NCBI RefSeq assembly: GCF_022369515.1
Contig: NZ_CP059724.1
Span: 5,580,001 to 5,644,000, forward strand
Length of the DNA: 64,000 bases
From: Paenibacillus sp. 19GGS1-52
GTDB lineage: Bacteria > Bacillota > Bacilli > Paenibacillales > Paenibacillaceae
Direction of reading: 5' to 3'
Shown: positions 42,995 to 52,194 of the stretch, piece by piece
Numbering within the stretch: the stretch's first letter is position 1
Layout: each line of letters opens with the position of its first letter
Made by a program: the position numbers and the translations under genes
The notes under the pieces: generated by a model
The model's input: only the letters and a program-made list of their open reading frames with translations
The model's database searches: none
Told to the model about the DNA's origin: nothing

Positions 42995-44812
42995 CTAGAC
43001 TCCAGCTTCTGCTGCTACCACTTCAGTTCTCGCACCCTCTGCCCCTACTCCCGTCATTACCGCAGTTACTTCCAACTCCTCTTCCTGCTCCAACTGGGAA
43101 TAATACAGCTTATGGTACCTGCCTTCAGCAGCAAGCAACTGCTCATGTGTCCCGCGCTCCACAATTTCACTGTTCTCCATCACTAGAATAAGATCAGCAT
43201 TCTGTACTGTCGAGAGGCGGTGGGCAATGACAAGTGTCGTTTTGTCACCCATGAGCTTGCGGATCGCTTGTTGCACCATTTGTTCCGATTCATTGTCGAG
43301 CGCAGCCGTCGCTTCATCCAGCAGCAGGATAGGCGCATCCTTCAGGATCGCTCTGGCAATGGAGAGACGTTGGCGCTGACCACCCGACAGTCGAGAACCT
43401 TCCTCACCAATATCCGTGTCTAATCCCTGCGGCAGCTCCTGCACAAAATCATAGGCATTCGCCTTGCGCAAAGCTTCCACAATCTCAGCATCGTCTGCCT
43501 CCGGCTTCCCATTCCTGATATTGTCGCGGATACTTCCAGTGTATAAGCTCGACTCCTGTGGCACATAGGCAAAATAACTTCTCAACGAAGCCAGACTCAT
43601 ATCTTGAATTGAATCTCCATTGATCAAAATATCACCTTCATTAGAATCATAGAATCCCAGTAATAACTTGAATAGCGTCGATTTCCCACCACCGCTCGGT
43701 CCAACAATTGCCATTTGCGACCCTTGCTGAAGCTCCAGACTAATCTTGTTCAGGCTCTGCTTCTCGGCTTCCGGGTAAGCAAACGAGACCGATGACAGGA
43801 CCAGACTCCGAAAGCTAGGCTGTTCTGTGATTGGCTCCGGAAGAGCCTTGAATTCCGCTGTACTGTCCAGTACTTCGAAGATCCTTCCCGCTGCACCCAA
43901 CGATTGCTGCATGGCAGCCACGAGTCCCGGCAAAGCCGAGAACGGCGCCACCAAATAATTCATAAGTTGAATGAACGCGAGCATTGCACCTACCTCAAGC
44001 GACCCATTCGCTACATAATAAGCAGCAACAACCAGCGCCAGCAGAAAGGTGAAGTTACCTAGTAATGAGGAGATCGCCCCGGTCGCCCCTTCAATTCTGC
44101 CACGCTTCAATTCCCCGGAAATAATACTCTCACTGTGTCCTTGATACAGCTTCAGCAGCCTGCGTTCAATAGAGAAGGACTTGAACACCATGCTGCTGCC
44201 CAGAATATCATTCAAAAAGGAAGTCGTCTTACTCATATTTTGCTGGATCTGCACACTGTTCACACGCATCGCTTTACCGAATATTTTGCCAGTAAGGAAC
44301 AGCAAGGGCCCCATGGCAAAACAAATCAAAGCCAGCAGCCAGTTAATATAGAGCAAGTATCCAAAGGCGGCAAGAGCAAGCAGCGGATTTCGCAGCAAAC
44401 CAATCAGTACCTGCCCGCAGGCCTCGCCGACCGATTGATTATCATTGGTAAAGCGGGACAGCAGGTCCCCCGAATGATTGCGGTCAAAATAGGATTGTGG
44501 CAGCGACAGCGTGTGATTCATCATATCCAGACGCAGCTCATTTCTGATTTTGGCGGAAATATTGTTCTTGAGATTGGCATCCACATAATTATTAAGCCCA
44601 ATTACGAGCAAAAAGATAATCCCCAATCCTGCCAGCCCTTTGAGGGCATCCACATCAAGGCTGACTGCCGCAGCCGTAATTCCTGACAGGAACCAAGCCA
44701 TCATTAAATCCAAAGCTATGCTAAGCAAAGTGGTAATTAATAAGACGGAGTATAATAGCTTGTGCCTTAGCATGTATTTACTTAATTTTGAGAACACGCC
44801 TTGCTGCTTCAA
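42995..44812 (-). CDS. ABC exporter, fused membrane and ATPase domains
   Basis: 605 residues as one half-transporter: six membrane helices in residues 1-310, then the nucleotide-binding domain with Walker A GPSGGGKST, Q-loop YVPQESSLYTGSIRDN, signature LSGGQRQRLSIARA, Walker B ILLLDEATAALDN and H-loop VIAHRLSTV. It resembles the BmrA/LmrA-like multidrug or lipid exporters and should act as a homodimer. The start is TTG after GAAGG. The 3' end encodes an Ala/Glu/Val-rich low-complexity tail. Follows a GNAT gene by 17 bp. Confidence 0.94.
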   Translation of the reverse strand: MKQQGVFSKLSKYMLRHKLLYSVLLITTLLSIALDLMMAWFLSGITAAAVSLDVDALKGLAGLGIIFLLVIGLNNYVDANLKNNISAKIRNELRLDMMNHTLSLPQSYFDRNHSGDLLSRFTNDNQSVGEACGQVLIGLLRNPLLALAAFGYLLYINWLLALICFAMGPLLFLTGKIFGKAMRVNSVQIQQNMSKTTSFLNDILGSSMVFKSFSIERRLLKLYQGHSESIISGELKRGRIEGATGAISSLLGNFTFLLALVVAAYYVANGSLEVGAMLAFIQLMNYLVAPFSALPGLVAAMQQSLGAAGRIFEVLDSTAEFKALPEPITEQPSFRSLVLSSVSFAYPEAEKQSLNKISLELQQGSQMAIVGPSGGGKSTLFKLLLGFYDSNEGDILINGDSIQDMSLASLRSYFAYVPQESSLYTGSIRDNIRNGKPEADDAEIVEALRKANAYDFVQELPQGLDTDIGEEGSRLSGGQRQRLSIARAILKDAPILLLDEATAALDNESEQMVQQAIRKLMGDKTTLVIAHRLSTVQNADLILVMENSEIVERGTHEQLLAAEGRYHKLYYSQLEQEEELEVTAVMTGVGAEGARTEVVAAEAGV

Positions 44813-44829
44813 AAATCAACCTTCTCTCC

Positions 44830-45410
44830 TTAAAATTCTGCCCCACGCACCTTGGCATAGACCTTACTATCATGCAGTTCCCCATCCTGTCCGCGGCGGT
44901 TGCTGCGCAGGATTCCATCAAGCGTATAACCTGCTCGCTCGGCTACGGCTGCACTTCGGGCATTTCGAGTACTACAGCGAATCTCGATCCGGTTGGCGTT
45001 CAGCGTATGTATAGCAAACTCAGTAATTCCGTTAACTGCCTCCGTCATATACCCCTTGCCCGCACAGGTTGTTCTAATCCAATAACCGATCTCAAAGTTG
45101 CGGATATCCCAGTCGATATTATGCAGGCCGCTGCAGCCGATAAAACTTCCGGTAACTTTATCATAGATGCGCATATGCAGCAGAGAGCGCTTCAAGTAAT
45201 CCAGTCGTGCCTCACGTGTGAATTTCTCAGATTCCTCTACCGAGGGCATGTCTTGGGCAAAAGGCATCCACGGTTTCAACTCGGCGAGACTCTCGCCAAT
45301 AGCTTCATTCATAACTGCACCATCCCCCACAGCGGTGCACGAATACACAGACGCTCGGTTTCAAAGCTTTCTGGAAAAGAAAGCAAGATCGGATCAATAG
45401 GCTTAGCCAC
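44830..45410 (-). pseudogene. RimJ/RimL-type GNAT acetyltransferase, frameshifted
   Basis: The open frame from 45348 encodes most of a RimJ/RimL acetyltransferase (FEIGYWIRTTCAGKGYMTEA, NARSAAVAERAGYTLDGIL), but its first residues are not family-like. The missing N-terminus is found in another frame starting at GTG 45410 behind GGAGGG: AKPIDPILLSFPESFETERL then CIRAPLWG. The two frames meet at a run of five G (45324-45328 as C on the plus strand); one extra G would restore continuous reading through WGDGAVMNEA. So there is a single-base deletion, either real or a homopolymer sequencing error. Confidence 0.85.
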
Positions 45411-45535
45411 AAGATACCCTCCAATGTTCTGATTGATAATTATTCTAAATATGTAATTTAAAATCCAGTTTCTTATTTTGATTATAGATTGATTTGGTTA
45501 GGTTGAACATCAGTAAATTTGTATATCTGGACACA

Positions 45536-45559
45536 GAAAAATGCCCCGGCGGGAGCATT
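45536..45559 (-). terminator. Terminator after the MerR gene
   Basis: On the minus strand AATGC.CCCG/CGGG.GCATT (45540-45559) is followed by TTTTTC. Confidence 0.75.
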
Positions 45560-45642
45560 ATAAATAGTGGATACTATGTTTTAGCCACCTTAAATAAAAT
45601 AAAAAATTGACTTCGTGTGTACTCGAAGCCTTAAACTATCTT

Positions 45643-46188
45643 CTATGGTCGAGCATGAACTTTTGGCGCTGATTTGATATGTTCCGGTATATCGTACTTT
45701 TCTCCACATTCTGCATTATTGTTAACTGGATTCCAGGTGTCGTTCAATTGACCAGCAGAGACACTTTCGTAGTAAGCCTTCTTATCTTTAATGTGCATTA
45801 ATTGAAGGTTGTACTCACGGATCTTCGCTTCGAGTTCTTTTTCTTGTTTTGCAATAAGTTCAGCCCTTTCAGGAATCGTCTCATCACCCTGCAAACACAT
45901 TACTATGTAATGTTTGACTTCTGAAATTGGCAATCCTGAAATTCGAAAGGAGTGTACCATTCGCAACCAATCCAGATCATGGTCAGCGAATAAACGATTA
46001 TTTCTGACGTCTCTCGAAACAAAAGGTATTAATTGTTGGTCATCATAGTAACGGATCGTATGTTTTGTAAGACCAGTTATTTCAGATACATCCTTTACCG
46101 TATACTTAGGTTCATGTAAGATGGAGAGAGCAATAAAGACTTCTAAAGTAAGCGAGCTTGAGCTTCCCGATAAACTTTGGTATGTCAT
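45643..46188 (-). CDS. MerR-family transcriptional regulator
   Basis: 181 residues. The winged helix is YTVKDVSEITGLTKHTIRYY followed by DDQQLIPFVSRDVRNNRLF; a coiled coil of about 40 residues (AELIAKQEKELEAKIREYNL) follows. It carries an unusual Ser-rich N-terminal extension of about 27 residues before the helix-turn-helix; no better in-frame start is seen and the site before ATG 46188 is weak. Downstream of the methionine operon terminator, so independent. Target and ligand unknown. Confidence 0.85.
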   Translation of the reverse strand: MTYQSLSGSSSSLTLEVFIALSILHEPKYTVKDVSEITGLTKHTIRYYDDQQLIPFVSRDVRNNRLFADHDLDWLRMVHSFRISGLPISEVKHYIVMCLQGDETIPERAELIAKQEKELEAKIREYNLQLMHIKDKKAYYESVSAGQLNDTWNPVNNNAECGEKYDIPEHIKSAPKVHARP

Positions 46189-46268
46189 TCAAGCTTCAGG
46201 ACCATGGTTTACAATCGAAGAATATCTTTATCGTAGGACTTGTCCGTCCGAACCATAATAAAATAGAA

Positions 46269-46309
46269 ATAGAGCTATCCATTCCATAGAATCGAATGGA
46301 TAGCTCTAT
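46269..46309 (-). terminator. Terminator of the methionine operon
   Basis: A perfect 16-bp stem ATAGAGCTATCCATTC / GAATGGATAGCTCTAT overlapping the mtnN stop; followed on the minus strand by TTCTATTTTATT. Confidence 0.88.
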
Positions 46310-47031
46310 TTTTTAGAATTTTTTGAAAACTGCATATACAAAGAAATAAATTCCTTCACCACCTCAGCAGAGTTCCTAGCCGCCAGCTCCAAGTGAGATT
46401 TGAATAATCCGGCTGCTTCAGACCCAGCAATATCCGAGATGGAGCGGATGTTTACGAAAGGAACGCCGAATTGATAAGCCGTTTGGGCAATAGCGGCCCC
46501 TTCCATATCCGTTGCTTTCACTTCAGGGAATTGAGTACGGATATATGCCGCCCGCTCCGGATGACTAATAAAAGAGTCTGCCGTTGTAATCAATCCGGTA
46601 ACAATACGTTCCTCTCGCGGTCTAAGATCAATAACCTGCTGCGCCAGAGCTAACAGATTTGGAAGAATCGCATACCTCTTTGGCATTTGCGGAACCTGTC
46701 CATACACATAATTGAATGCAGTTGCATCCACATCACTATAGGCCAGCTCTGTAGCTATCACGACATCCCCCACCTGCAGCTCAACATCCAGACCACCGGC
46801 AACACCGGTATTAATGATCAGCTCACATTGGAATCGCTCCAGAAGCACAGCCGTTGCTAACGCCGCATTGACCTTGCCGATGCCGCAGCACAACAGCACT
46901 ACTTCTTGTCCGTTCAGCTGGCCCGAGTAGAAAATAAGACTATTTGCTGCACTCAGACTGCTTCTATCCTGCAGCTCTGATCGCAATAATTCTATTTCTT
47001 CTTCCATAGCTCCAATAATGGCGATACTCAT
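46306..47031 (-). CDS. mtnN: 5'-methylthioadenosine/S-adenosylhomocysteine nucleosidase
   Basis: Cleaves methylthioadenosine and S-adenosylhomocysteine to adenine and the thioribose or S-ribosylhomocysteine. 241 residues: IGAMEEEIELLRSEL at the N-terminus, NTGVAGGLDVELQVGDVVIA, and FPEVKATDMEGAAIAQTAYQ with the catalytic Asp region RSISDIAG. Start overlaps the preceding dehydrogenase stop as ATGA, so they are coupled. Its product S-ribosylhomocysteine is the substrate of LuxS, encoded divergently at the other end of this operon. Confidence 0.96.
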   Translation of the reverse strand: MSIAIIGAMEEEIELLRSELQDRSSLSAANSLIFYSGQLNGQEVVLLCCGIGKVNAALATAVLLERFQCELIINTGVAGGLDVELQVGDVVIATELAYSDVDATAFNYVYGQVPQMPKRYAILPNLLALAQQVIDLRPREERIVTGLITTADSFISHPERAAYIRTQFPEVKATDMEGAAIAQTAYQFGVPFVNIRSISDIAGSEAAGLFKSHLELAARNSAEVVKEFISLYMQFSKNSKK

Positions 47032-48155
47032 GAGGCCTCTACTCCCTGGTTTCTAGCATCTTTACGTTGTCCCGCTATGTAATCCTCCAGTTGTTGTATA
47101 GAGTCAGCCACAATATTAGCATGGATCTCCCCGGACATCATATGAATGGATGCTCCTTTCTCTGTCGCGCGTTCTCCCAGCTTCAGTAGGTCTTCACGTG
47201 TCAGGAAATTCAGCCCCATATCCTCCAGACTAGCAGGCAAGCCAAGCTGCGTGTAGAACGGCAGCAGAAAATCAATTTCCGACCAATTCTCCTCCAGCGC
47301 CAGCTGGACCAGCACACCATAGGCTACTTTATTCCCGTGCAGAAGGTTATGCGCTTCGGGTCGACTCGTTAGTGCATCGTGAATAGAGTGAGCGCCCGCC
47401 GTGCGGCCATAGTTCTCGCCGAAGCCACCCACTAGACCTGCGACCATGATGTTCGTCTCCACAATCCGGATCAAGGCATCATTCAATTCGCCAGTCCGTA
47501 ACGCATCAAGTTCCTGCTCACTGTAGGCTAGCAGATTATCACGGCATTTCTGCGCTGCGAACCAGGCTAGCTCTACTTCAACTGGTGGCTTATCCAACTG
47601 GCGGATGATGACGTCAGCCTCATACCATTTGGCGAGTGTATCTCCAATGCCCGCAACCAGGAACTCTGGCGGTGAATTGGCAATCACCTGCGGGTCCAGC
47701 AGTACAAGGGCATTGCTGCGCGGAAATACCTCAAAGCGGATGAAGGCTCCGTCTGTGTCATACATTACGCTCAGTGAAGACCAAGCTGCGCAGGTTGAAG
47801 CAAGTGTAGGCAGAATTATGGCTGGTAAATGCAACAGGGCGGCGGCTGATTTTACCAAGTCCGTAATTTTCCCTCCACCCACACCAATCACAGCCTGTAG
47901 CTCATGCTTTGCAAGATAAGCAGCAATCCGGTCCCGCTCCTCGTAGGTGCATTCTCCGCTGTACACATGGAGGTGTACTTCTGTTCGTTTAAGCTCGGGA
48001 AGGTAGGGCGCTGCCGCTGTCCATGAACGAGTACCATGCACTATAAGCACACGTCCAATCCCTCTCTTCTCAAGGTGCTGCTCCAGATCGTTCCAACTGC
48101 CTGCTCGGCAAATGAACTCCTGCGGGGCTGCGCGGACGATGATGTCTTGCAACAT
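47028..48155 (-). CDS. Iron-type alcohol dehydrogenase family protein (YbdH/HcxA-like)
   Basis: 375 residues, glycerol-dehydrogenase-like fold. NAD-binding AVIGVGGGKITDLVKSAA, then PTLASTCAAWSSLSVMYDTD and metal-site regions GIGDTLAKWYEAD and AGAHSIHDALTSR with LLHGNKVAYGVLVQL. The pattern is that of E. coli YbdH/HcxA, a 2-oxo acid reductase (hydroxycarboxylate dehydrogenase). In E. coli its neighbour YbdL is a methionine aminotransferase; an aminotransferase is also in this operon. I infer reduction of 2-oxo-4-methylthiobutyrate or a related keto acid; this is not proven. Confidence 0.85.
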   Translation of the reverse strand: MLQDIIVRAAPQEFICRAGSWNDLEQHLEKRGIGRVLIVHGTRSWTAAAPYLPELKRTEVHLHVYSGECTYEERDRIAAYLAKHELQAVIGVGGGKITDLVKSAAALLHLPAIILPTLASTCAAWSSLSVMYDTDGAFIRFEVFPRSNALVLLDPQVIANSPPEFLVAGIGDTLAKWYEADVIIRQLDKPPVEVELAWFAAQKCRDNLLAYSEQELDALRTGELNDALIRIVETNIMVAGLVGGFGENYGRTAGAHSIHDALTSRPEAHNLLHGNKVAYGVLVQLALEENWSEIDFLLPFYTQLGLPASLEDMGLNFLTREDLLKLGERATEKGASIHMMSGEIHANIVADSIQQLEDYIAGQRKDARNQGVEAS

Positions 48156-48212
48156 GTCAGAACCCTCCTTCTCTCTTGCTCCTTATTCTTTCACTCGTTT
48201 CCACTTATTCTA

Positions 48213-48872
48213 TTAATCTCGGCGGGCTTTGCGGGCCAGCCGGTTGCCGGCAGACTGAATACCCTGTACGAAAATAATCAGAATAACAACCGTAACGATC
48301 ATCACAAAAGTATCAAACCGCTGATAGCCATAATTAATGGCCAAATCGCCGATCCCCCCGCCGCCAACTGAGCCGGCCATAGCGGTTGCCCCGACCAGCC
48401 CGATCATGGCTGTTGTCATGGTCAGGATTAACGAGCCAAAAGCCTCCGGCAGCATAAAATGCCAGATCACCTGGAATGTAGTCGCGCCCATCGCTTCCGC
48501 TGCCTCCAGAATTCCTGGATTGACTTCAAGCAGGGAATTCTCCACCAGCCGCGCTATGTACGGAGCAATATATACCACTAAGGGTACAATGGCTGCGCTA
48601 GTGCCAATCGAGGTGTGAACAATCGCGCGTGTAAACGGAATAATGGCCACCAGCAATATAATAAAGGGCAGCGACCGGATAACGTTAATTACCGGATTCA
48701 ACACTGCATACACATACTTATTCTCCAGTACGCCTCCCGGACGTGTAATGACCAGAATAATTCCGATAGGAATCCCGAGCAGCGCTCCGAACAACAGGGC
48801 AACTCCAACCATAACTACCGTTTCATTAAGAGCCTGAAACAGCTGCGCGGAGGTAATCGTTGTATCCATCAT
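48213..48872 (-). CDS. metI: Methionine ABC transporter permease
   Basis: 219 residues with about five membrane helices. Typical MetI segments: ETVVMVGVALLFGALLGIPI, NVIRSLPFIILLVAIIPFTR, ILEAAEAMGATTFQVIWHFM (the EAA loop contacting MetN) and GSVGGGGIGDLAINYGYQRF. Its ATG overlaps the last base of the metN stop, so translation is coupled. Works with MetN and the lipoprotein MetQ to import D- and L-methionine. Confidence 0.97.
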   Translation of the reverse strand: MMDTTITSAQLFQALNETVVMVGVALLFGALLGIPIGIILVITRPGGVLENKYVYAVLNPVINVIRSLPFIILLVAIIPFTRAIVHTSIGTSAAIVPLVVYIAPYIARLVENSLLEVNPGILEAAEAMGATTFQVIWHFMLPEAFGSLILTMTTAMIGLVGATAMAGSVGGGGIGDLAINYGYQRFDTFVMIVTVVILIIFVQGIQSAGNRLARKARRD

Positions 48873-49891
48873 TAGGCTTCCACCTCCTTGATCTGAACAC
48901 CTTGGCTGAGCAGAAACGCGGCTGCCTGATCGATGATCCCGTTATCGCCGTTCATCTGCAGGATCATGCTTCCTAGTGTCGTATTCTGAATTTCGGTCAT
49001 ATTGGCGAATAAAATATTCACATTGACATCATGATTGCGGATTAGCGTATTAATAATCGGTTCTGAGGCGGTTCCTCCAACAAATTTCAGTTTGAACAGA
49101 CGCCGTCCAGTTTCGGCTTTCAGGTTATGCAGCACACTTGGCGGTACACTGTTATGGATGACGGTCTGGACAAAGCTTTGCGTAGTCGGATGGCTGGGAT
49201 TTCCAAACACTTCGAGCACATTACCCTTCTCAATAATCTCTCCCTGCTCCATCACCGCAACCTTGTTGCAGATCTGCTGGATCACCCCCATTTCATGAGT
49301 AATGATCATAATGGTGATGTTGTACTCTTCGTTGATTCTTTTCAGCAGCTCCAAAATAGACTTGGTGGTCTGTGGATCAAGCGCCGAGGTCGCTTCATCA
49401 CAGAGCAGAATGGAGGGATTGCTGGCGAGCGCCCGGGCAATGCCCACACGCTGCTTTTGTCCGCCTGAGAGCTCCTTCGGATAACTTTGGGCTTTATCGC
49501 TAAGCCCGGTGAATTCCAACAGCTCGCTGACCCGCTCGCGGATCTCCTGTTTACTTCTCTTGAGCAGCACTAGTGGAATCGCGATGTTGTCGAAGACCGT
49601 TTTGGATTCAAGCAGATTAAAATGCTGAAAAATCATCCCGATTTTCTTTTTCACCTTGCGCAGCTCTGCGGGACTGTATTTATCAAGAGGTTCACCTTCC
49701 ACAAATACCTGTCCTAGGGTCGGCCTTTCCAGATAATTCACCAAACGAATCAATGTGCTTTTGCCAGCGCCACTATAGCCGATCACACCATAAATGTCCC
49801 CTTTCTCGACATGCAGGCTGACCCCTCTCAAAGCTTCTATCGACTGTCCCTTGCGTTCAAAGGTTTTGTATATCTCCCTAAGCTCGATCAT
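48872..49891 (-). CDS. metN: Methionine ABC transporter ATP-binding protein
   Basis: 339 residues: Walker A GYSGAGKST at 38-46, signature LSGGQKQRVGIARA, Walker B ILLCDEATSALDP, and a C-terminal NIL domain (about 265-335) that binds methionine and inhibits transport when the internal pool is high. Ribosome binding site AGGGGG. Between the aminotransferase and metI; all lengths and motifs normal. Confidence 0.97.
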   Translation of the reverse strand: MIELREIYKTFERKGQSIEALRGVSLHVEKGDIYGVIGYSGAGKSTLIRLVNYLERPTLGQVFVEGEPLDKYSPAELRKVKKKIGMIFQHFNLLESKTVFDNIAIPLVLLKRSKQEIRERVSELLEFTGLSDKAQSYPKELSGGQKQRVGIARALASNPSILLCDEATSALDPQTTKSILELLKRINEEYNITIMIITHEMGVIQQICNKVAVMEQGEIIEKGNVLEVFGNPSHPTTQSFVQTVIHNSVPPSVLHNLKAETGRRLFKLKFVGGTASEPIINTLIRNHDVNVNILFANMTEIQNTTLGSMILQMNGDNGIIDQAAAFLLSQGVQIKEVEA

Positions 49892-49903
49892 GCCGTGTAC
49901 CCC

Positions 49904-51097
49904 CTAATTTGACAACAGCGCAGAGCCGCTGAATATGCCTGTTCGCGCAATGCGCTCCACTGCTTCACTCAACCGTTCCTCACTGTTTACAAGGCTCACT
50001 CTTACGTAAGCGCGGCCCTCTGTGCCAAAGCCTTCTCCTTGGGCCACAGCCACATGTGCTTCCTCCAGTAGTTGCGTGGCAAAAGATTCGGAGGTATAAC
50101 CCTCCGGCACTCTGAACCAGGCAAAAAATGTCCCCTGCGGAGAGGGAACATTCCAGCCAATGCTGCGCAGTTTATGGACGAGCGTATCGCGACGCCGCTC
50201 ATACAGCAATCCAAGCTGCTGCACCGATTCCTGTGAACCGAGCAGAGCCACAGCCGCCGCATCCTGTACAGCACCAAAGATGGTGCTGTACGCCTGCGTA
50301 TGATAATGCTTCAACGCCGCGATAATGGACGCATTTCCTACAGCAAACCCGAAACGCCAGCCCGCCATGTTATACGTCTTGGACAACGTGTACGTCTCTA
50401 CCGCGTATTCTTTCGCCCCAGGCGTCTGCAGCAGGCTCAGTGGTTTGTGCCCGTCAAAGCCAAAGGCTCCGTAAGCAAAATCATTCAGCACAGGAATCTG
50501 CTGCTTCGCTGCAAACGCAATGGTCTGCTCCCAGAATTCCTCCGTCGCAATCGCTCCTGTCGGATTGTTCGGATAATTCAGCAGCAAGAGCTTCACCTGC
50601 CGCAAGATCTCTTCTGGAACGGTTTCGTAATCCGGCAAGTACCCATCCTTCTCATAGACGGGTATCGTCTGGACTACGGCCCGCGCCAGTGAGGCTGCTG
50701 CATAATAAGCGGGATAAGCCGGGTCTGCAGTCAGCAGAATATCCCCGGGATTCAGCAGGCTTTGCGGGATGCCTACAATGCCAATCCCCGATCCGTTAAA
50801 TACGGCGATCTCCGTTTCTGGATCAAGCTCCACCTTATATTCACGCTTATAAAAGGTGGATATAGCTTCCAGTGTGCTTTTTTTACCGTAAAAGGGTGGG
50901 TAGCCCTGATTCTCCGGCTGATCAATAGCCTCCTTCAAGGCTTGAATGATGGGCTCCGGCGTGGGTTGGTCCGGATTCCCGCTGGCCAGATCGATGACAT
51001 CAATGCCTTTACTACGATACTGAGCAATCTTCTCCTTCATCGCGTTGAAATAATTCCCAGGAAGCTCATTAACTACGTTGGAGGGTTTAAAGTCCAT
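49904..51097 (-). CDS. Class I aminotransferase in the methionine operon
   Basis: 397 residues; PLP Lys240 in LSKTYNMAGWRFGFAVG, substrate and cofactor motifs LNYPNNPTGAIA and NDFAYGAFGFDG. The sequence type lies near LL-diaminopimelate aminotransferases and the methionine aminotransferase MtnE/YkrV-like enzymes of Bacillales. Lying between metQ and metN, it most likely transaminates methionine with its 2-oxo acid; an alternative is general aromatic or branched-chain activity. Ribosome binding site GAGGTG; 12 bp from metN. Confidence 0.88.
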   Translation of the reverse strand: MDFKPSNVVNELPGNYFNAMKEKIAQYRSKGIDVIDLASGNPDQPTPEPIIQALKEAIDQPENQGYPPFYGKKSTLEAISTFYKREYKVELDPETEIAVFNGSGIGIVGIPQSLLNPGDILLTADPAYPAYYAAASLARAVVQTIPVYEKDGYLPDYETVPEEILRQVKLLLLNYPNNPTGAIATEEFWEQTIAFAAKQQIPVLNDFAYGAFGFDGHKPLSLLQTPGAKEYAVETYTLSKTYNMAGWRFGFAVGNASIIAALKHYHTQAYSTIFGAVQDAAAVALLGSQESVQQLGLLYERRRDTLVHKLRSIGWNVPSPQGTFFAWFRVPEGYTSESFATQLLEEAHVAVAQGEGFGTEGRAYVRVSLVNSEERLSEAVERIARTGIFSGSALLSN

Positions 51098-51112
51098 ATG
51101 GATTGCACCTCT

Positions 51113-51964
51113 TTATTTGAAATAACTCGGCAGCTTATAACCTTCATAATCCGGATTGGATTTGATATATTTCTGGAATTCAGCGGAATGGTAGCCTTCG
51201 ATAATGTCTTTGACAAACTGCGCATCCTTATTCTTACTGTTCACCGCAACTATGTTAATAAACGGGTCTGTCATCTTCTCTAATTGCAGCGCTGAGGTCA
51301 GCTTAATATCATTGGATACAGCGAAATTACCCTGAATGGCCGCAAAATCAACATCCTCAAGCGTACGTGGGCCCTGTGCCGGATCGGTGGCAATAAATTT
51401 CAGGTTATGTGGATTGGAGGTAATGTCACTGAGCGCAACCTTCAGTGGATCAAGATCATCCTTCAGCGTAATCCAGCCTACCTCTTTCAGAATATTAAGG
51501 GCACGGAGCATATTGACCGGTTCATTCGGAAGACTCACCTGTGCACCATCACTGACCTCATCCAGGCTAGTGTGTTTGTTGGAATAGAGTCCCATCGGTG
51601 GTGTTGGTACCTGTACCGCCCCAATCAGATCAATCTTCTCTCTTACATTAATAGATTCAAGGTATAAAGAATGCTGAAATACGTTCGCATCCAGCTCGCC
51701 ATTGGCAACGGCCACATTAGGCTGAATCCCGTCTGTAAACTCCTTATAAGTGATCTCATACCCTTTTGCCTCAAGGAAAGGGGCCACACCGTTCTTGAAT
51801 TCATCACTATAAGGTCCGGGATTAAAGCTGATGTGCAGCGTCTTCTTGGCTTGAGCGGAGGAATTACTACCTGAATCGGAAGCATCCTTGGAATTGCCGC
51901 AACCGGCAGTGAATAAAGCGACGGCGACGACGATAAGTGCGGAATGGATCCATTTTTTGTTCAT
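51113..51964 (-). CDS. metQ: Methionine-binding lipoprotein
   Basis: Extracytoplasmic receptor of the MetNIQ importer. 283 residues from ATG 51964 after GGGGGAG; an in-frame upstream ATG at 52054 overlaps the promoter and is rejected. Signal peptide with lipobox LFTAGC (Cys about 20), a Ser/Gly linker, then the NLPA lipoprotein domain: HISFNPGPYSDEFKNGVAPF, DANVFQHSLYLESIN, VSLPNEPVNMLRALNIL. First gene of the methionine operon. Confidence 0.96.
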   Translation of the reverse strand: MNKKWIHSALIVVAVALFTAGCGNSKDASDSGSNSSAQAKKTLHISFNPGPYSDEFKNGVAPFLEAKGYEITYKEFTDGIQPNVAVANGELDANVFQHSLYLESINVREKIDLIGAVQVPTPPMGLYSNKHTSLDEVSDGAQVSLPNEPVNMLRALNILKEVGWITLKDDLDPLKVALSDITSNPHNLKFIATDPAQGPRTLEDVDFAAIQGNFAVSNDIKLTSALQLEKMTDPFINIVAVNSKNKDAQFVKDIIEGYHSAEFQKYIKSNPDYEGYKLPSYFK

Positions 51965-52054
51965 ATTGAGTTTTCTCCCCCTTAAGATAAATCTCTGTGC
52001 AAAACAAGAATATGTATTAATCCTAGTAATTACATCAGAATTTAATTGATTCAT

Positions 52055-52083
52055 ATGTTACAAGGCATTAATATTCATGTCAA
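52055..52083 (-). promoter_or_regulatory. Sigma-A promoter of the metQ operon
   Basis: On the minus strand TTGACA (52078-52083), 17-bp spacer, TAACAT (52055-52060). The leader to metQ is about 85 bp and I see no S-box or T-box in it. Confidence 0.8.
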
Positions 52084-52194
52084 TACATTTTTAATCAATA
52101 CCCGAATAAAATAGTAGGAATACTGAGAATAGCTATTTACTTCTATTTCTCTTTATGATAGTTTGATATGAAAAGCTTGAGAGGAAGAGTAATC

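Noticed and set aside
51965..52190. S-box or T-box leader for the methionine operon
   Set aside because: The leader after the identified promoter is only about 85 bp and has neither the S-box stems nor a T-box sequence.
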